Part shown: piece by piece, positions 1 through 9,064 of the stretch
Numbering within the stretch: the stretch's first letter is position 1
How the letters are laid out: each line of letters begins with the position of its first letter
From: Firmicutes bacterium HGW-Firmicutes-1
GTDB taxonomy: Bacteria; Bacillota; Clostridia; Lachnospirales; Vallitaleaceae
Reading direction: 5' to 3'
Assembly (NCBI GenBank): GCA_002841625.1
Contig: PHAG01000002.1
Location: 1-64,000 of the forward strand
DNA: 64,000 nt
The notes under the pieces: model-generated
What the model was told of the DNA's origin: nothing
Databases searched by the model: none
What the model saw: only the letters and a program-made list of their open reading frames with translations
Position numbers and translations under genes: made by a program

Positions 1-6
1 AACATC

Positions 7-101
7 ACATAACAATATATTGCCAACATTCATCAGCTTGAAGTGTTATAAAGTCGAAAGTACTTGATCTGATGAACGTCGGCAATACGCGAACGTTATG
101 C
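7..101 (+). repeat. attC site 1
   Basis: R'' ACATAAC (7-13) and R' GTTATGC (95-101) enclose arms ending in TTCATCAGC and ctGATGAACGTC. It closes a cassette whose gene lies left of the window. Confidence 0.88.
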
Positions 102-160
102 GACAGTTCACACTAGGTTTTTATTACACACGATAGAGTTTATACAAGGAGAGAAATAAA

Positions 161-646
161 ATGGACAGAGCTGTAATTTGTATAGTCGAATATGACATAA
201 AATATGCAAAAGAGATATCAAGTCTGATTATTCGCAATCTGAAGGAGGTCAATTCAAAGGATTATCCGATTTCAGAGATAGAAGCACTTGCAGAGAGATT
301 TAGTGAAGTTAATATAGATAATTTACTTAGAGATAGAAAAGTGTTTGTGGCTGTTTGGAATGAAAAGGCAATAGGTACTCTAAGTGTTGTAAATAAACGG
401 GGAGGAGAAGTTTTTGATTATATATTTCTAACAATTTTTGTTAATCCGGATTTTCATAGAAGAGGAATAGGTAAAAAATTAATGTACGAAGGCGAAACAT
501 ATGTGAAGGGTCTTCAAGGAAAGACAATATCTATTCCTTCATCAATCACATCAAGTGAATTTTACGTACGAATGGGATACGAGTATATTGAGGGCATAAA
601 AAAATTAGATGATAGTGGACATTATTGGATGGTAAAGAAAATTTAA
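161..646 (+). CDS. GNAT family N-acetyltransferase
   Basis: This 161-residue protein is a single GNAT domain that should transfer an acetyl group from acetyl-CoA to an amine; the substrate is unknown. The acetyl-CoA loop is visible as HRRGIGKKLM near residues 100-109, after the beta-4 segment FLTIFVNPDF. The C-terminal part 'FYVRMGYEYIEGIKKL' is the usual GNAT ending. The ATG follows AGGAGAG at about 9 bases. It is the sole gene of its cassette, between attC sites 1 and 2. GNAT proteins are among the commonest integron cassette products. Confidence 0.88.
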   Translation: MDRAVICIVEYDIKYAKEISSLIIRNLKEVNSKDYPISEIEALAERFSEVNIDNLLRDRKVFVAVWNEKAIGTLSVVNKRGGEVFDYIFLTIFVNPDFHRRGIGKKLMYEGETYVKGLQGKTISIPSSITSSEFYVRMGYEYIEGIKKLDDSGHYWMVKKI

Positions 647-692
647 AGATTTTCTATTGATTATTGTTGTGGCTGTTTCCGTGCGAACCATC

Positions 693-789
693 GCATAACA
701 AGTTGTTGCTAAAATTTATCAGTTTTAAGTTTTTGAAGGTCGGGAATTACATGAGCTGATAAACTTCGGCAACAACGAAGACGTTAAGT
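693..789 (+). repeat. attC site 2
   Basis: R'' GCATAAC (693-699) complements the start of its own cassette, GTTATGC at 95. R' is GTTAAGT (783-789). The complementarity continues outwards: GAAC..TCGCATAAC here against GTTATGCGAcaGTTC at 95-109. Confidence 0.9.
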
Positions 790-847
790 GACATTGCGCG
801 TTAGTTCATAGTAAAGGTACAAGATTGAAGAAATGGAGATAAGGTAT

Positions 848-1336
848 ATGAATATTACAATTAGAGAATTTCAGAGTGAGGATATTAATTCAATTGTTTC
901 CATTTGGAATGAAGTTATTGATGAAGGCAATAGTTTCTTTTGGAGAAGACATTTTTCTAATGACGAGATGCTACATATAATAAGTAGTCAAAAAGCAGTC
1001 TATTGCTCGATGTTTAATGAAGAAGTTATTGGATTCTATATTTTACATGACAACTTTCCTGATAGAGGGAATCACATATCAAATGCATTATATGCCATAA
1101 GAAAGAAATTTAGAGGGAATGGTATCGGTAAAATGTTAGGGGAACACTCTTTGAGAATTGCTAAAGAATGTGGTTACAAGGCGATGCAATTTAACTCTAT
1201 TGTATCAACAAATACTGTTTCAATACATTTGTGGGAAAGTTTGGGATTTTCTCGTGTTGGGCATATATATAAAGCATTTACACTTGATGATATGGAAGCT
1301 GTTGACATTTACATATATTATAAATCCCTAAACTAA
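848..1336 (+). CDS. GNAT family N-acetyltransferase
   Basis: A 162-residue GNAT enzyme beginning MNITIREFQSEDINSI. The acetyl-CoA loop is FRGNGIGKMLG, followed by 'NTVSIHLWESLGFSRVGHIYKAF', typical of the phosphinothricin/pat-like branch of the superfamily. An ATG 15 bases upstream (833) is also in frame, but the purine-rich GGAGATAAGG at 836-845 serves better as the ribosome binding site of the 848 ATG. It is the single gene of its cassette. A remnant of a closely related gene's last codons is seen at 45407-45436. Confidence 0.86.
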   Translation: MNITIREFQSEDINSIVSIWNEVIDEGNSFFWRRHFSNDEMLHIISSQKAVYCSMFNEEVIGFYILHDNFPDRGNHISNALYAIRKKFRGNGIGKMLGEHSLRIAKECGYKAMQFNSIVSTNTVSIHLWESLGFSRVGHIYKAFTLDDMEAVDIYIYYKSLN

Positions 1337-1402
1337 ACATAAGAAATAATTTCTTGAAGATTAATTATTTTATGGCTGTTGGAAGTTTCCACGCGCAACA
1401 TC

Positions 1403-1498
1403 ACTTAACAATATATTGCCAACATTCATCAGCTTAAAGTAATACTAAGTCGGGAAGTTCTTAAGCTGATGACCGTCGGCAATACGCGAACGTTAGAT
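1403..1498 (+). repeat. attC site 3
   Basis: R'' ACTTAAC (1403-1409) complements the unusual core GTTAAGT at 783 that opens the same cassette. R' is GTTAGAT (1492-1498). Confidence 0.9.
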
Positions 1499-1611
1499 GA
1501 CATCCCTCCTCTAGAAAAGTAGAGCTGTATCAAATCTGCAACATCAATTGTTGATGTATAGAGCAAAGTTATATTTAATTAGTAAAATAGGATTGTTTAT
1601 TGGAGGAAAAA

Positions 1612-2172
1612 ATGAAAAAATCAGAAATTAAAGAAATTATTAACCGTTCTATTGACCAGAAAAATCTTTGCAGAATATTTTTCCGTTATGATTTACATTA
1701 TTGGTATTATTTTCCGCTAATTTCGAATGATAAGTTATTATTTGGTGCGAAGGAAGATGACTTTATAATCGATGGATACTCAATTCGTCGTTTTGTAGAT
1801 GTCACTAAAGTTCAGATTAAAGAAGATAAATGTGTTGAAATTCTACAAAGGGAAGGAATTGTCGATAGCATAAAAACACCAAACATAGATATATCAGACT
1901 GGGAAACGACTTTTTTGTCTTTAAAAATAATGAATAAAAATATTATTGTAGAAAAAGAAAGTCTTAATGATGATGAATGGGAATTTGTAATTGGAAGAAT
2001 CGATAGGGTATATAAGAAATTCGTTTATGTTTATCATTTTGATGCAGATGGAATCTGGCAAGAGGAGCCATATAGAATTCCATATACAGAGATTACAAGT
2101 GTTTCTTTTGGAACAAGATATGTTGAAACTTTTTCAAAGTATCTTAATGAATTACCGAAGAAATCTATATAA
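1612..2172 (+). CDS. Conserved hypothetical protein
   Basis: A 186-residue soluble protein with no signal peptide or membrane segment; I do not recognise a named family. Two halves look like repeated small beta-rich units: residues 20-85 (with 'YYFPLISNDKLLFGAKEDD') and residues 120-180 (with 'YRIPYTEITSVSFGTRYVE'). The second resembles the beta-barrel of conserved hypothetical proteins often found in Bacillota. The start is the ATG at 1612, preceded by TGGAGG; a TTG at 1600 is also in frame. It is the single gene of its cassette. Confidence 0.7.
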   Translation: MKKSEIKEIINRSIDQKNLCRIFFRYDLHYWYYFPLISNDKLLFGAKEDDFIIDGYSIRRFVDVTKVQIKEDKCVEILQREGIVDSIKTPNIDISDWETTFLSLKIMNKNIIVEKESLNDDEWEFVIGRIDRVYKKFVYVYHFDADGIWQEEPYRIPYTEITSVSFGTRYVETFSKYLNELPKKSI

Positions 2173-2214
2173 TATAAAATTTGAGTTTATTGGCATCTTC
2201 CGAGGGGGGACATC

Positions 2215-2309
2215 ATCTAACAAGATGTTTCCGACATTCATTGGCATTATGATTCATTAGCTGGTAAGTGTATGAGCCAATGAACATCGGAAACACGCAA
2301 ACGTTAGAT
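2215..2309 (+). repeat. attC site 4
   Basis: R'' ATCTAAC (2215-2221) complements its own cassette start GTTAGAT at 1492. R' is also GTTAGAT (2303-2309). The flank GAGGGGGGA before R'' matches the TCCCTCCTC that follows the cassette start. Confidence 0.9.
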
Positions 2310-2433
2310 GACATCCCCCCTCTAGAGAAAGGGCGTAGAAAATGCTGTTGATAGGTTTAAATATTTAATGAAGCAGCAATCTATTAGAATTTAAATTGAT
2401 TACACTAAAATTTGTTTTGAAAGGGGTTTTACG

Positions 2434-3795
2434 GTGGACAATTGTTACGGACAATTTGGATGGAAGGAATTTTACAGAAATAGAAAAGATATACTTGCAG
2501 AATTTGATAAAATAAAGGAACTGACTATCAATAGACCGGTTCGTGTTGCGCATGGTCAAGCTGTTGAGGCATATATACGAAAATGGTTATCTGAATTTTT
2601 ACCAAAAAAATATGGCGTCACATCTGGGTTTATTATTCCAGATTTATATGATGATAGTAAAAAGATATATCATTACGACATTATTATTTATAATGTCTTA
2701 GAGTCGCCAGTTTTGTGGAGTGAAGGGAATATTGATGATAGCGAACAAGGTAAATATCGGGCTATTCCTGCTAAATACGTAATGGCGGTTTACGAAGTAA
2801 AATCAAGGCTAACAAAAGAAAATGCTACCGAAGCTTTGGACAAACTTGATGAAGTTAAGGAGATTTACCATCAGCTTAATTCGAATTATAGTTGTGGAAT
2901 AATATTTATTGACTTAATGAAAAGTGATAATTACAAAGATTCAATACTCAAGGAGCTCTTTAGAGGAAAAGATATTTATCACTTTACAGGTGGAATAATC
3001 CTTAGATTTGAGGGAGATAGTTCTTGTACAGGACTATTAACATTAATGCATAATGATTCAAATGAGAATATTCATAATATAAAGAATGAATGTAAACCAC
3101 TAGCTAGAGTTATTGATGATTTGGAAATATATATGACTGAGGATAGAAAACTTAAACTTGAGAGTAAAAATTGTGGAGTGACCATAACGAAAACTGATGA
3201 AAAAAGTTGGAGTATTTCAAAAATCTACAGTGTAACGTATAGTGAAGAAAATTTATCGCTGTTTTTAAATTGGTCAAGGAATAATTTCACAGAATTTTGT
3301 AAGAGATTGCTTGCCAATTTAGAAGGTATTCCATTAATTCATAGTTCAAGTCTTTCATTTGGTACAATATTTGATAGTGTTGAGACTAAAATGGCTCAAC
3401 CACAGTCTTTAGAACCAATAGATGGGTTCCCATATGTTAAACTTAACCTTTATAAAGGTGGAAAAAATGATGAGTTATATTGCTTCAATGATGACTACAA
3501 TAATTCGTCATTAACAATTTGGATGAAGTTTGAGAATCATAGTCAAGTAGATGTGATATTATCAGATGATTCTTTTGAGAGCCAACTAGAATTAAAAGCT
3601 ATGCAATACGGAGTTAAACAATTGAATTTTCATATAAATGTGCCTGCTGATTATGAAAATGTACATTCATTTATAGAGTCAAAAAAGCTAACGTTTAAGT
3701 ATCGTACCGTTTATTACTTTAATGAAACTGAGAAAGAGTTCTATTCTGTTGAGGCCGAAATTAAGATTCACAAAAATGAAATAAGTATTTTATAG
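2434..3795 (+). CDS. DUF6602-like protein with PD-(D/E)XK nuclease-type core
   Basis: A 453-residue protein. Its first 160 residues match the DUF6602 pattern: 'HGQAVEAYIRKWLSEFLP..YGVTSGFI', then 'HYDIIIYN' and 'VMAVYEVKSRL' near residues 81-125. The D...EVK arrangement is that of PD-(D/E)XK nucleases, so DNA cleavage or binding is an inference. The remaining 290 residues are unrecognised. It starts with GTG (2434) after AAAGGGG. This is one of the largest single-gene cassettes and a defence candidate. A decayed attC core follows the gene, so the present cassette may be a fusion of two. Confidence 0.7.
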   Translation: MDNCYGQFGWKEFYRNRKDILAEFDKIKELTINRPVRVAHGQAVEAYIRKWLSEFLPKKYGVTSGFIIPDLYDDSKKIYHYDIIIYNVLESPVLWSEGNIDDSEQGKYRAIPAKYVMAVYEVKSRLTKENATEALDKLDEVKEIYHQLNSNYSCGIIFIDLMKSDNYKDSILKELFRGKDIYHFTGGIILRFEGDSSCTGLLTLMHNDSNENIHNIKNECKPLARVIDDLEIYMTEDRKLKLESKNCGVTITKTDEKSWSISKIYSVTYSEENLSLFLNWSRNNFTEFCKRLLANLEGIPLIHSSSLSFGTIFDSVETKMAQPQSLEPIDGFPYVKLNLYKGGKNDELYCFNDDYNNSSLTIWMKFENHSQVDVILSDDSFESQLELKAMQYGVKQLNFHINVPADYENVHSFIESKKLTFKYRTVYYFNETEKEFYSVEAEIKIHKNEISIL

Positions 3796-3846
3796 GAATT
3801 TGTTATTCAAATTTATAGTATTTCAAATAAAATTATTTCAGCGCTT

Positions 3847-3905
3847 TCATTAGCCAGTATGTTGAATTAGGGTTAAGTATTTTGAGCTAATGAACATGGA
3901 AAAGC
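3847..3905 (+). repeat. Degenerate attC core
   Basis: TTCATTAGC (3847-3855) and GCTAATGAAC (3886-3895) form the inner stem seen in intact attC sites, but no R box is recognisable on either side. It is probably a dead site inside the fused cassette 2304-4024. Confidence 0.55.
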
Positions 3906-4017
3906 AAATATTGTTTGTAAATTAATTACTATACAAAAAAGTACGAAATTGAAAGGGAGATCAAAAATGGTTTGATGCTAAATTTGAGTTGACTGGCAAC
4001 TTCCGAGGGGGGACATC

Positions 4018-4112
4018 ATCTAACAATATGTTCACAACATTCATTAGTATATAAGGTGACTAAGTTTCAAATGAATGAGCTGATGAACGTCGTGAACACG
4101 CAACCGTTATGT
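4018..4112 (+). repeat. attC site 5
   Basis: R'' ATCTAAC (4018-4024) complements the core at 2303. R' is GTTATGT (4106-4112). The preceding GAGGGGGGA pairs with the TCCCCCCTC after 2309, extending the terminal inverted repeat to about 20 bp. Confidence 0.9.
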
Positions 4113-4161
4113 GACATTTTTATTAGTATATAAATTGAAAAATATTTTAGGAGGATTTAAT

Positions 4162-4962
4162 ATGAGCGAGATTAGTATTGGAGACATACTAAAAGTTTCT
4201 ATTGTTACATACAAAGAAAGATGGAAGACACTACTATTGATAAGTTTAATTAGTACAATTATTTCTACTTCTACCGGGATATTTAGCATTATTATTACCT
4301 CAATAGGAATATCACTGCTACAAGTGTTGTTGTTACTTGTTAATCTAGTTATTATGGTAATTAGTGTATATTTTACATCTAGATTATTCGTAACTTTGAT
4401 AATTGCTTCAAACAACTCACTAAGTAATGAAGATGTAATTATATTTCATAGTTATGAAGAGGCAAAGCATACAACTTGGAGGTATATTGGAATAACATTA
4501 TTATTCGGATTGATGTTATTTATACCAATATTATTGATGATATTTGGAATATTTAATGGAAGTTTGATGGATATATCATTACCAATTAGAGGGATACTTG
4601 TTATTGTTGGGTTGTTGCCAGCAGTTTATTTAAGTACAACATTCTATTTCTCTATTTATGCAGCTGTTTTATACCCTAATGAAACAAGTGTTTTCTCATA
4701 CAGTAAACAATTGGTAAAAGGTAATTTTTTTAAAGTGTTAATAATTACATTAATACCTATAGTAATTACAGTTCCAATAATTGCTTCAAGTTTTTACCAA
4801 AATATGAATGAAATAAGTGTTGGATTACAACTTATATATTCTCTTGTAAGAAGTATACATGGTATGCTGATTGCACCATTTACAGTGTTGATTTCTATAG
4901 TTGCTATGGAAAGATTGGAAAAAACAAAAGAGAATGGCCACTTCCATAAAAACGTCACATAA
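4162..4962 (+). CDS. Multi-pass membrane protein, paralogue of the 6955 gene
   Basis: A 266-residue integral membrane protein with about six hydrophobic segments and no recognised catalytic motif. It shares its layout and several strings with the gene at 6955 ('TWRYIG..LL.GL...IP' and 'YSKQLVKGNFFKVLI' against 'YSKNLVKNNFWKVLI'), so the two cassettes carry paralogues. The ATG at 4162 follows AGGAGG; an in-frame ATG at 4111 would start inside attC and lacks a ribosome site. The TAA stop lies inside the R'' box of the following attC. Function unknown. Confidence 0.8.
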   Translation: MSEISIGDILKVSIVTYKERWKTLLLISLISTIISTSTGIFSIIITSIGISLLQVLLLLVNLVIMVISVYFTSRLFVTLIIASNNSLSNEDVIIFHSYEEAKHTTWRYIGITLLFGLMLFIPILLMIFGIFNGSLMDISLPIRGILVIVGLLPAVYLSTTFYFSIYAAVLYPNETSVFSYSKQLVKGNFFKVLIITLIPIVITVPIIASSFYQNMNEISVGLQLIYSLVRSIHGMLIAPFTVLISIVAMERLEKTKENGHFHKNVT

Positions 4963-5043
4963 CAGAGTGTTGCCAACATTCACTCTCTCTGGGGGAAGTC
5001 TTTGGGGTCAGAGTGAACATCGGCAACACCCGAAACGTTATGC
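4957..5043 (+). repeat. attC site 6
   Basis: R'' ACATAAC (4957-4963) contains the stop codon of the preceding gene and complements the start core GTTATGT at 4106. R' is GTTATGC (5037-5043). The inner stem is the variant ACATTCACTCT / AGAGTGAACAT. Confidence 0.88.
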
Positions 5044-5115
5044 GACAACTGGGCTATAATAAGAAAATGGAAAAGAGATCATTATTCTAGTTCTGATAGG
5101 GGGATAATATTTGAA

Positions 5116-6762
5116 ATGAGTTCATTTAAAAGGAAGAAACATAATTACTGTAATAGATTTTTTGTTATAGGTATAATTTGTTTTTTATTTATTAATAGAC
5201 CAACAATATCGATTGTTCAAGCCAATGGTGGACCTGTTGATGGTAATGGATTAATAGAAGGAGGAAATATTGAATTTATTGGGGTTGATGATATTAGTAT
5301 CATTGAAGAAAATTTAGATATTGTTATTACTAGAGATTATGTAGATGTCAATGTAGAGTATATCTTATCTAATGAAGGGCAAGAAAGAGAAGTTGATTAC
5401 ATATTTCCAATATTGATTTGGCTAGAAGAACATGGAAACGGTTCGGCTTTTATCGATAATATAAGTATGAAAGATGGAGACAGCGAATTAGAATATAGCA
5501 TAATAGAAACAGAAATAGATAATGACGAAACCGGAAAAAGATTTAATGATGATTATGGTAGTGCAAAAATACAGAATTTATATAGCCAATTATTTTTCAA
5601 TGAAAAAGAAATGAAGAAGCTTATTATTTCATATAGAACGAAAGGAATGTTTTTAGATTGGGGCATATCAAATACTTTTTTTCTACACGATTTATCAGAT
5701 AATTATTTTAGTTATGATTTATCTCCAGCATCTAATTGGGGGGATGGGCAAGCTGATTCATTTTTTCTAACTGTGGATTATTCTGACTTATTACAAGCTG
5801 AGGGTAATATAATAAATACAAACTTAACTAATTTTGAAGTTAATAACTTTGATGGAATATATACATATAAAGAAAAAGATTATGATTTCAAAAAGCATTC
5901 CATGATTGAAATAGAGTATAGTAATAAAATATATAGAGAAAAGAATTATATGCAAAAAACAAGGCTAGAACAAGATGCATTCAAAGAAGTAAAAGTATCT
6001 TCTACACTAGTTGCGCTCGGAGATTATAGTTATCAAAATACAAATTTATTTGACAATAATCTAGATTCTTGTTGGTCAGAGGGAGTAAAAGGTGTTGGAA
6101 TAGGGGAAACAATAGAATTAACATTTGATCAAGGGATTTATTTGACGGGAGTTGCATTAGTTAATGGGAATATTAGAAATGAGGAGACATATACCAATAA
6201 CAATAGGATCAAAGAGCTAAAAATAGAATTTATTGATGATTTAGGACAAGTTACATCAGTTAAAGACATTTTATTTGAAGACATAAGCTATAATAATATT
6301 GATAAAGATCATATTTACAATAATATGAAAGTAATACTGGATTATGGGGACGGTAGAAAAGTAGAACGTGAAAACACAATTATTAGATTAACTATTTTAG
6401 ATGTATATGCTGGTAAGAAATATGATGATACATGCATTTCGGAAATACTTGCCTATGGATACTATTCAAATGAAAATGATAACTTTACAGATGTAAATAA
6501 CTTAGCAAGTGATTTCGTGGAAGGCGAGGATTTGAAAGATAGTTTATCTGATAGTAACGAAATTGATAAATTACGAACGATGAATGAATATCTAGTAGAT
6601 TATCAAAAAAGCCAAGATGAATTAGCAAATAGTTATAGTTCTGTTGATAAAAAACTAACAGTGGAGTCAAACGAGTATTTATTATTGGTGATTGGTCTAA
6701 TTGTTATCTTAATTGTTATTATAGTTAGGGTTAAAAAACAATACGATAAAACTAATGGTTAA
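5116..6762 (+). CDS. Membrane-anchored surface protein with discoidin-like glycan-binding domain
   Basis: A 548-residue exported protein. A signal segment lies at residues 14-37 (FFVIGIICFLFI...). An N-terminal beta-rich region covers roughly 50-290. A second domain, about 290-455, carries 'NTNLFDNNLDSCWSEGVKGVGIGE' features typical of NADase-type glycan-binding, F5/8C-like modules. A single C-terminal membrane anchor lies near 520-540, followed by basic residues. It probably sits on the outer face of the membrane and binds a carbohydrate or peptide; no enzyme motif is seen. The ATG at 5116 is used because the nearby TTG runs at once into TGA. Confidence 0.75.
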   Translation: MSSFKRKKHNYCNRFFVIGIICFLFINRPTISIVQANGGPVDGNGLIEGGNIEFIGVDDISIIEENLDIVITRDYVDVNVEYILSNEGQEREVDYIFPILIWLEEHGNGSAFIDNISMKDGDSELEYSIIETEIDNDETGKRFNDDYGSAKIQNLYSQLFFNEKEMKKLIISYRTKGMFLDWGISNTFFLHDLSDNYFSYDLSPASNWGDGQADSFFLTVDYSDLLQAEGNIINTNLTNFEVNNFDGIYTYKEKDYDFKKHSMIEIEYSNKIYREKNYMQKTRLEQDAFKEVKVSSTLVALGDYSYQNTNLFDNNLDSCWSEGVKGVGIGETIELTFDQGIYLTGVALVNGNIRNEETYTNNNRIKELKIEFIDDLGQVTSVKDILFEDISYNNIDKDHIYNNMKVILDYGDGRKVERENTIIRLTILDVYAGKKYDDTCISEILAYGYYSNENDNFTDVNNLASDFVEGEDLKDSLSDSNEIDKLRTMNEYLVDYQKSQDELANSYSSVDKKLTVESNEYLLLVIGLIVILIVIIVRVKKQYDKTNG

Positions 6763-6798
6763 TAATTTGATTTATGCAGATTCATTGCTTTCGTCGTC

Positions 6799-6893
6799 GC
6801 ATAACAATATGTTCACAACATTCATCAGCCTAAAGTGTGGATAAATGAGAAGTAATTGATCTGATGAACGTCGTGAACACGCGAACGTTATGC
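6799..6893 (+). repeat. attC site 7
   Basis: R'' GCATAAC (6799-6805) complements the core at 5037. R' is GTTATGC (6887-6893). The arms GTTCACAACATTCATCAG and CTGATGAACGTCGTGAAC pair except at two A.C positions. Confidence 0.92.
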
Positions 6894-6954
6894 GACATAA
6901 TCTATTAGTATAAACTCAACTTATTTATACAATAAAATTTCTAAGGGGGAAAAA

Positions 6955-7725
6955 ATGCAAACTAAATTTAATAAGAATTTAATGGTTATAGATGTTGTTA
7001 AGGAGTCGTTCAAGGTATATATTGAAAACTTTAATATGTTTTTTGGCATTAATGCAATAGGAGTAGTTATTATGTATTTTACAATAAACTTTACAAAACT
7101 TGGGCAGGTTTTCAATATAGTAGAATTAACCATTATTATTAATATAATTGGAATTGTGATTAGTTTGTTTGGTATGTACTATAATACAAGAATAAATATA
7201 ACGCTTATTCTTGCGATAAAAAGTAGTTATAGTGAAAAACGAGTAGGTATTAAAGAAATTTTCATAAATGCAAAAGAATTTACGTGGGGTTATATTGGAT
7301 TAGTATTATTAAGTGGATTAATTATATCTATACCGATGATTATTTTGATATTTGGATATTCTAAAGTAGAAATACTTCCATTTAAAGTTGCTATTATGAT
7401 TATTTCAATAATTATAATACTTTATTTAATAGTGATATACGGATTTGCGCCGTTTACGAGAATATTAAGACCTGAAATTAATAACTGCTTTGCTTATAGC
7501 AAGAATCTAGTTAAGAATAATTTTTGGAAGGTATTAATTGTATTAATCATATTAATATTAGTTCAATCACCAATCTATATTCTTAGTATTATAGTAGATG
7601 AAAGCAAATTAGGTGGTATTGGCGGATTTATTTTTGCTAATTTAGGGTTATTGTTTAATTTGTTAATAGGTCCATTTACATATGGTTTGACAGTAATATC
7701 ATATTTAATGCTTGACAAGGAGTAG
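6955..7725 (+). CDS. Multi-pass membrane protein, paralogue of the 4162 gene
   Basis: A 256-residue, very hydrophobic protein with about six membrane spans. Conserved pieces shared with the gene at 4162 include the 'FTWGYIGLVLLSGLIISIP' turn and 'CFAYSKNLVKNNFWKVLIV'. No known transporter or enzyme signature is visible. The ATG follows AAGGGGGA with normal spacing. It is the single gene of the cassette 6888-7761, whose 3' attC is interrupted by an IS110 element. The cassette ends form one of the best terminal inverted repeats in the array. Confidence 0.8.
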   Translation: MQTKFNKNLMVIDVVKESFKVYIENFNMFFGINAIGVVIMYFTINFTKLGQVFNIVELTIIINIIGIVISLFGMYYNTRINITLILAIKSSYSEKRVGIKEIFINAKEFTWGYIGLVLLSGLIISIPMIILIFGYSKVEILPFKVAIMIISIIIILYLIVIYGFAPFTRILRPEINNCFAYSKNLVKNNFWKVLIVLIILILVQSPIYILSIIVDESKLGGIGGFIFANLGLLFNLLIGPFTYGLTVISYLMLDKE

Positions 7726-7755
7726 TGATAACCGATGGTTTCCATAGATTACGTC

Positions 7756-7761
7756 GCATAA
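7756..7761 (+). repeat. attC site 8, left piece of R'' (split by the IS)
   Basis: GCATAA is the first six bases of the expected R'' GCATAAC. The upstream flank CATAGATTACGT matches the cassette start at 6887 in reverse complement. The next base begins the insertion element. Confidence 0.75.
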
Positions 7762-7966
7762 ACCAGCTAATATATGTCAAGAAGTATTTTTGTAAGTAAA
7801 TAAGCGCAATCCAATTAAACCTATAAATTAATAGGATTTTACAACCAAACATGATAGAATATTGTTAATTAACAATAGAAAAAAGCTCGTTTTTGGATAA
7901 CATAGCAAAAATAATTCTGAGTAATTTATGGGCAGTAGCTATTAATGCAACTTTACTAGGCTTACC

Positions 7967-9064
7967 CTAACTAACTTTCTTAAGATAATACTCAGCTAGA
8001 ATCGGATTGATTCTACCTTTTGGACGATTAGATACAGCAGCACAGGTGGCTTGATAGAGAGCTTGTCTCAAATAGGGAGTACCTCTTTTAGAAATCTTAT
8101 TTCTAGAAGAATTATAAGAGCCTGACTGGAAAATAGAGGCATCTAGGCCTGCAAAAGCAGTAAGCTGTTTATCATTAGTAAACTTTTTAATGTCTCCAAT
8201 TTCACTCAGAATTGTTATAGCAGTGAGCTCTCCAACACCGGGGATACTGATAAGTAGATGATATTCAGGGAGTGTCTGGGCGTAACTGACCATATGATCC
8301 CGTGCTTGATGTAAACCTTCTTGGAAGTCTAGTAATAGACGGATATATGTTTTTAAACATAAAGAGGTTGCATCTTGAGCAAGACATTCCCTTGAATAAT
8401 TAAGGAGATCATCCAACTTAGCACGACACCAAGAATCCGAGTGTTTTGACTCCTTTAAAATACTTAAGAGATGATTAATAGGTGCCATAAGAATGAGCTT
8501 AGGATCAGGAAAATCATTAATAAGTTTCAGGGCGGTAGGGCAACAAGTTTTAGTGAAAACCTTTTTGAAGTTAGGGAAAACCAGTTCAAGTAAAGAAAGA
8601 TATTTTAATTGCAGCTCACTATATGTATGATTAAGAGAAACCCATTGTCTAGAAAAGGTCTTAAGTTCTTCTAAGGCAGAAGAATTGGGAGAATAATAGG
8701 AGCAATCATTAGTATAATAGACTTTAGCAATACGTAGGGTATCAATGGGATCCGTCTTAATTTTACGAATAGATTTGGACTTAATATGGCTAGTTTGTAG
8801 AGGGTTAAGTACTACTACGTTATAACCAAGGTTATAGAAAGTGGTTACTAAAGGTTTGGAGTAGTTTCCCGTAGTCTCAAGAACAACATCTGGCTTAGAG
8901 CCGGAAGCAACCTCGAGATTAAAAAGAACAGATTGAGCCTTTTTAAATCCAGAAACAGAATGATCGAAACAAAAAGTGTTATCAAAAGTGTGATTCAAAG
9001 AAGTAAAGGGAGTAGCGAAGCTAGAAGCTTTAGAAACATCGATACAAAGACTAGAATTACGCAT
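7967..9064 (-). CDS. IS110-family DEDD transposase
   Basis: A 365-residue transposase. The N-terminal RuvC-like DEDD domain shows D9 (CIDVSK), E63 (LETTGNY), and D105 and D108 (KTDPIDTLRIA). The C-terminal Transposase_20 domain shows 'LISIPGVGELTAITILSEIG' near 272-291 and 'SGSYNSSRNKISKRGTPYLR', including the serine-rich segment thought to hold the nucleophile of IS110 recombinases. The frame looks intact and full length. IS110 enzymes recombine donor and target DNA under guidance of a bridge RNA encoded in the element's non-coding end. The start codon is preceded by AGGAGG. Confidence 0.93.
   Translation of the reverse strand: MRNSSLCIDVSKASSFATPFTSLNHTFDNTFCFDHSVSGFKKAQSVLFNLEVASGSKPDVVLETTGNYSKPLVTTFYNLGYNVVVLNPLQTSHIKSKSIRKIKTDPIDTLRIAKVYYTNDCSYYSPNSSALEELKTFSRQWVSLNHTYSELQLKYLSLLELVFPNFKKVFTKTCCPTALKLINDFPDPKLILMAPINHLLSILKESKHSDSWCRAKLDDLLNYSRECLAQDATSLCLKTYIRLLLDFQEGLHQARDHMVSYAQTLPEYHLLISIPGVGELTAITILSEIGDIKKFTNDKQLTAFAGLDASIFQSGSYNSSRNKISKRGTPYLRQALYQATCAAVSNRPKGRINPILAEYYLKKVS

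Noticed and set aside
101-130. The GACA...CTAG sequence after each R' as a promoter element
   Set aside because: Spacing to any -10-like sequence is inconsistent; the conservation is better explained by the extended cassette-end inverted repeat.
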